Shown here: one piece after another, positions 35,701-37,120 of the stretch
Layout of the letters: each line of letters begins with the position of its first letter
Numbering within the stretch: position 1 is the stretch's first letter
DNA from: Acanthaster planci
Lineage: Eukaryota > Echinodermata > Asteroidea > Valvatida > Acanthasteridae
Length of the DNA: 37,120 bases
NCBI RefSeq assembly: GCF_001949145.1
Contig: NW_019091692.1
Location: forward strand, 143,957 to 181,076
Reading direction: 5' to 3'
The notes under the pieces: model-generated
Database searches by the model: none
Told to the model about the DNA's origin: nothing
The model's input: the letters and a program-made list of their open reading frames with translations, nothing else
Program-made: the position numbers and the translations under genes

Positions 35701-37120
35701 TTTGACAGCTCGATTGAGAGTAATGACTACAAGTGCTTATAATAACTATCGAGATGATTTATAAATTCACCATAACGTTAGGTGGTTACAATACCTGAGC
35801 ATTTCAGGAAAAAGTGATATCCCCCTGCAACTTTTGTTTTCTTTTATCAGAGAATGAAATACTACCGAATACTTCAACTCCAGAATTTCGGTTGAATCCA
35901 CTGGGCACCGGTTTGAATGAATCGCGGCATCTTGGGTTTCTTGAGGGCCGCTACAATGGCTCCGAGTGGAGGACTATCTGTGTCCACAAACTCGATATGT
36001 GTCCGGGGGTAATCTTTCGAGGTCTCGCCAACCTGGCCTGCCGAGACATTGGCTATCCCCGGGCCGAGAATCGGAGGGATATTCGGTATTCACAGGCTAG
36101 CTACAAGGGCACCGGAAATGATCTCGTTCTGAGATACACGTACCTGAGAGAAACACACACCAATGGGAAGCGATGGTTATTTGGACAGAACTCTTGTCAA
36201 GACCACGATTATAATCTGATCTTGGTGGAATGCGATACAGGTAATTCAAATGCATTTATTGTTGTGCTTCAGATGAAGCTACCGGTTTAAGTGAAACGCT
36301 GCAATCCATGGAATGGTCTAGGATCTCGCTACCAATTAAAAAAATGAAAAGCTGATTTGGGTGGATAAGACATTGCAGACAAAATGTGATTTTGGCAACC
36401 ACCAACTGAATTAAATCACATCTATTCGAAATTCGAGCCCAGTATCATGGTGTGATATTGGTTAAGTGGTAGACAGTGGATGCGATTTTGGAAAGGAACG
36501 GGATATGACATAATCCCGTTTGTTATTTCTGACTAGGATGTGATTGTGGTGGTGTGGATGTGATACTGGATAATCCCTTACCAAACTCGATCCTAACGAG
36601 AAGCGATTTTACATTTTTGTAGATCGTTCACGGTGAGATTTCTCAGGATTCAAAAAAGACAGGACTCTTGGTGTTTCGCAAATATTACGTTGTCAGAGGT
36701 CCAGTTGGTCGATCAAAAACGAGTTCTTTGTAATAAGGGAAACAAAGGCAAAGGAGTGCCTTGTGCTGGCTCATTTGGAAAGGGTTGACTTTAGACTCTG
36801 GCGTGTGATGACCTGATCCACACACAGACGAACTTCTGTAATCTTTCTTTCGATCTCCATATATCTTGCTGTGTAAAAAGCTTTACAAAGGTTAGGCCTA
36901 ATTCAATTCGTTTTTTTTAATATAGGCCTACTCAACTAGTTACGGTATATTTCTTTCAGGTGTCACAATGTATGGGTTAACAGTGTACCCCTGTCCGTCA
37001 GAGTCTTGCCAAGGACGCTGCGGAAGCCTTGCGAGTGAGAGGCAATGTGGCTGCGATGCGTTATGTATGCTGTGTAATGACTGCTGTTATGATTACTATA
37101 AGTGGTGTCCGTCGAACCTA
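32640..37120 (+). CDS. Secreted multi-SRCR protein with a somatomedin-B-like domain (5' part; runs off the window)
   Basis: Joining 32640-32715, 33198-33539, 34353-34694, 35851-36240 and 36960-37120 gives one open frame of 437 codons with GT-AG introns, every intron phase 1. In order: signal peptide (LPCLLGLTVVL at 5-15); SRCR-like domain 1 (about 30-139, six cysteines); SRCR-like domain 2 (about 141-253, four cysteines); SRCR-like domain 3 (about 266-383, five cysteines); then a cysteine-rich module 400-433 with the somatomedin-B signature SCxGRC, CxCD, DCCxDY. SRCR domains are extracellular binding modules of scavenger receptors and innate immune proteins; SMB domains bind proteases or inhibitors in vitronectin-like proteins. 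No stop is reached, so a membrane segment or more domains may follow. I do not recognise a named orthologue with this domain order. Confidence 0.88.
33198..33539 (+). CDS. SRCR gene exon 2: SRCR domain 1
   Basis: A whole domain in one 342-nt exon, phase 1 at both ends. It starts LRVVEGRYRSEGRVEVR and contains KWWGSYC (C58), ALCRQLGYP (C74), C105, C115, C127 and VGIRC (C137). Six cysteines at these positions match the group A pattern with three disulfides. Confidence 0.95.
33752..33975. repeat. Degenerate G/C-tract repeat in an SRCR-gene intron
   Basis: It contains GGCGGGGGGAGGGGGCACG, three CTGGTGCCC units, and CGCCACTGG / CTACGCCATTGG ends. Related G- or C-tract fragments occur at about 20100-20180, 20400-20510, 20700-20780 and 22890-22990. 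Probably old copies of one or more dispersed elements. Confidence 0.4.
34353..34694 (+). CDS. SRCR gene exon 3: SRCR-like domain 2 lacking one disulfide
   Basis: The exon is again 342 nt with phase 1 ends. It contains VRLVGGKQENAGKVELQ, DEWVSVAHG, LVCRYLGYPFAIGA (C183), LQACDWE (C213), FDC (C227) and LGVVC (C251). The cysteine expected after WVSV is replaced (A168), and its expected partner before the last strand is also absent, so only two disulfides remain. Confidence 0.9.
35851..36240 (+). CDS. SRCR gene exon 4: SRCR-like domain 3, divergent
   Basis: 390 nt, phase 1 at both ends. After an N-terminal linker comes LGFLEGRYNGSEWRTIC (C297), an extra C304, LACRDIGYPRA (C317), NSCQDHDYN (C369) and LVEC (C381). 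The mid-domain cysteine pair present in domains 1 and 2 is missing. Asn-X-Thr/Ser sites occur at N261, N276 and N289. Confidence 0.85.
36960..37120 (+). CDS. SRCR gene exon 5: somatomedin-B-like cysteine knot (cut by window edge)
   Basis: After acceptor ttctttcag the frame reads C395, C400, C404, C413, C415, C419, C422, C425, C426 and C433 within 39 residues. SCQGRC, QCGCDALC and DCCYDYYKWC match the eight-cysteine somatomedin-B pattern, plus two extra cysteines (C395, C422). The exon is open to the last base of the window. Confidence 0.85.

Noticed and set aside
1-37120. CRISPR arrays, bacterial operons, riboswitches, attachment sites, tRNA or rRNA genes
   Set aside because: The window is animal nuclear DNA. 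No regular spacer array or rRNA-like stretch was seen, and I could not identify a tRNA by eye; a tRNAscan run would settle that.

Overview
The window is animal nuclear DNA. Genes are split by GT-AG introns and code for extracellular multidomain proteins, and non-coding DNA is AT-rich and full of short inverted repeats. The palindromic ACATGTAC motif and the SRCR-type gene suggest a marine invertebrate. An echinoderm such as a starfish is my best guess, but amphioxus or a lophotrochozoan cannot be excluded from sequence alone.

Region 1 (about 1-18,350) appears to be occupied by one large minus-strand gene of unknown function, possibly two. Four exons at the 5' end (18,348 down to 10,662) chain in a compatible reading frame and encode a hydrophilic, Q/E/S/N-rich, probably disordered N-terminus. 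A fifth phase-compatible exon lies at 450-560. A rival 3' end, with small exons and a polyadenylation signal, lies at 4,553-2,100. The introns hold a TA-flanked MITE and a diverged relative, two fold-back repeats, a 66-bp tandem repeat and dozens of ACATGTA palindromes.

Region 2 (18,350-23,560) is intergenic between two divergently transcribed genes. It holds degenerate G/C-tract repeats and a perfect 62-bp palindrome.

Region 3 (23,560-30,150) is a complete nine-exon plus-strand matrix metalloproteinase gene (513 aa). It encodes a signal peptide, a cysteine-switch propeptide, an RKRR furin site, a zinc protease domain, a four-bladed hemopexin domain and a C-terminal hydrophobic tail with no cytoplasmic part. 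This is the layout of a GPI-anchored membrane-type MMP (MMP17/MMP25-like). A perfect AP-1 site lies about 170 bp before the start codon.

Region 4 (30,150-32,640) is intergenic and contains a 714-bp solo LTR of a retrotransposon, with TGTAGCG/CGCTACA ends and an AATG target duplication.

Region 5 (32,640-37,120) is the 5' part of a plus-strand secreted protein gene: signal peptide, three SRCR-like domains with one domain per phase-1 exon, then a somatomedin-B-like cysteine knot at the window edge. The three SRCR domains keep different disulfide subsets. This architecture is the most interesting protein-level feature. The MMP and the SRCR-SMB protein would both act outside the cell, so a shared role in matrix remodelling or immunity is possible but is inference only.
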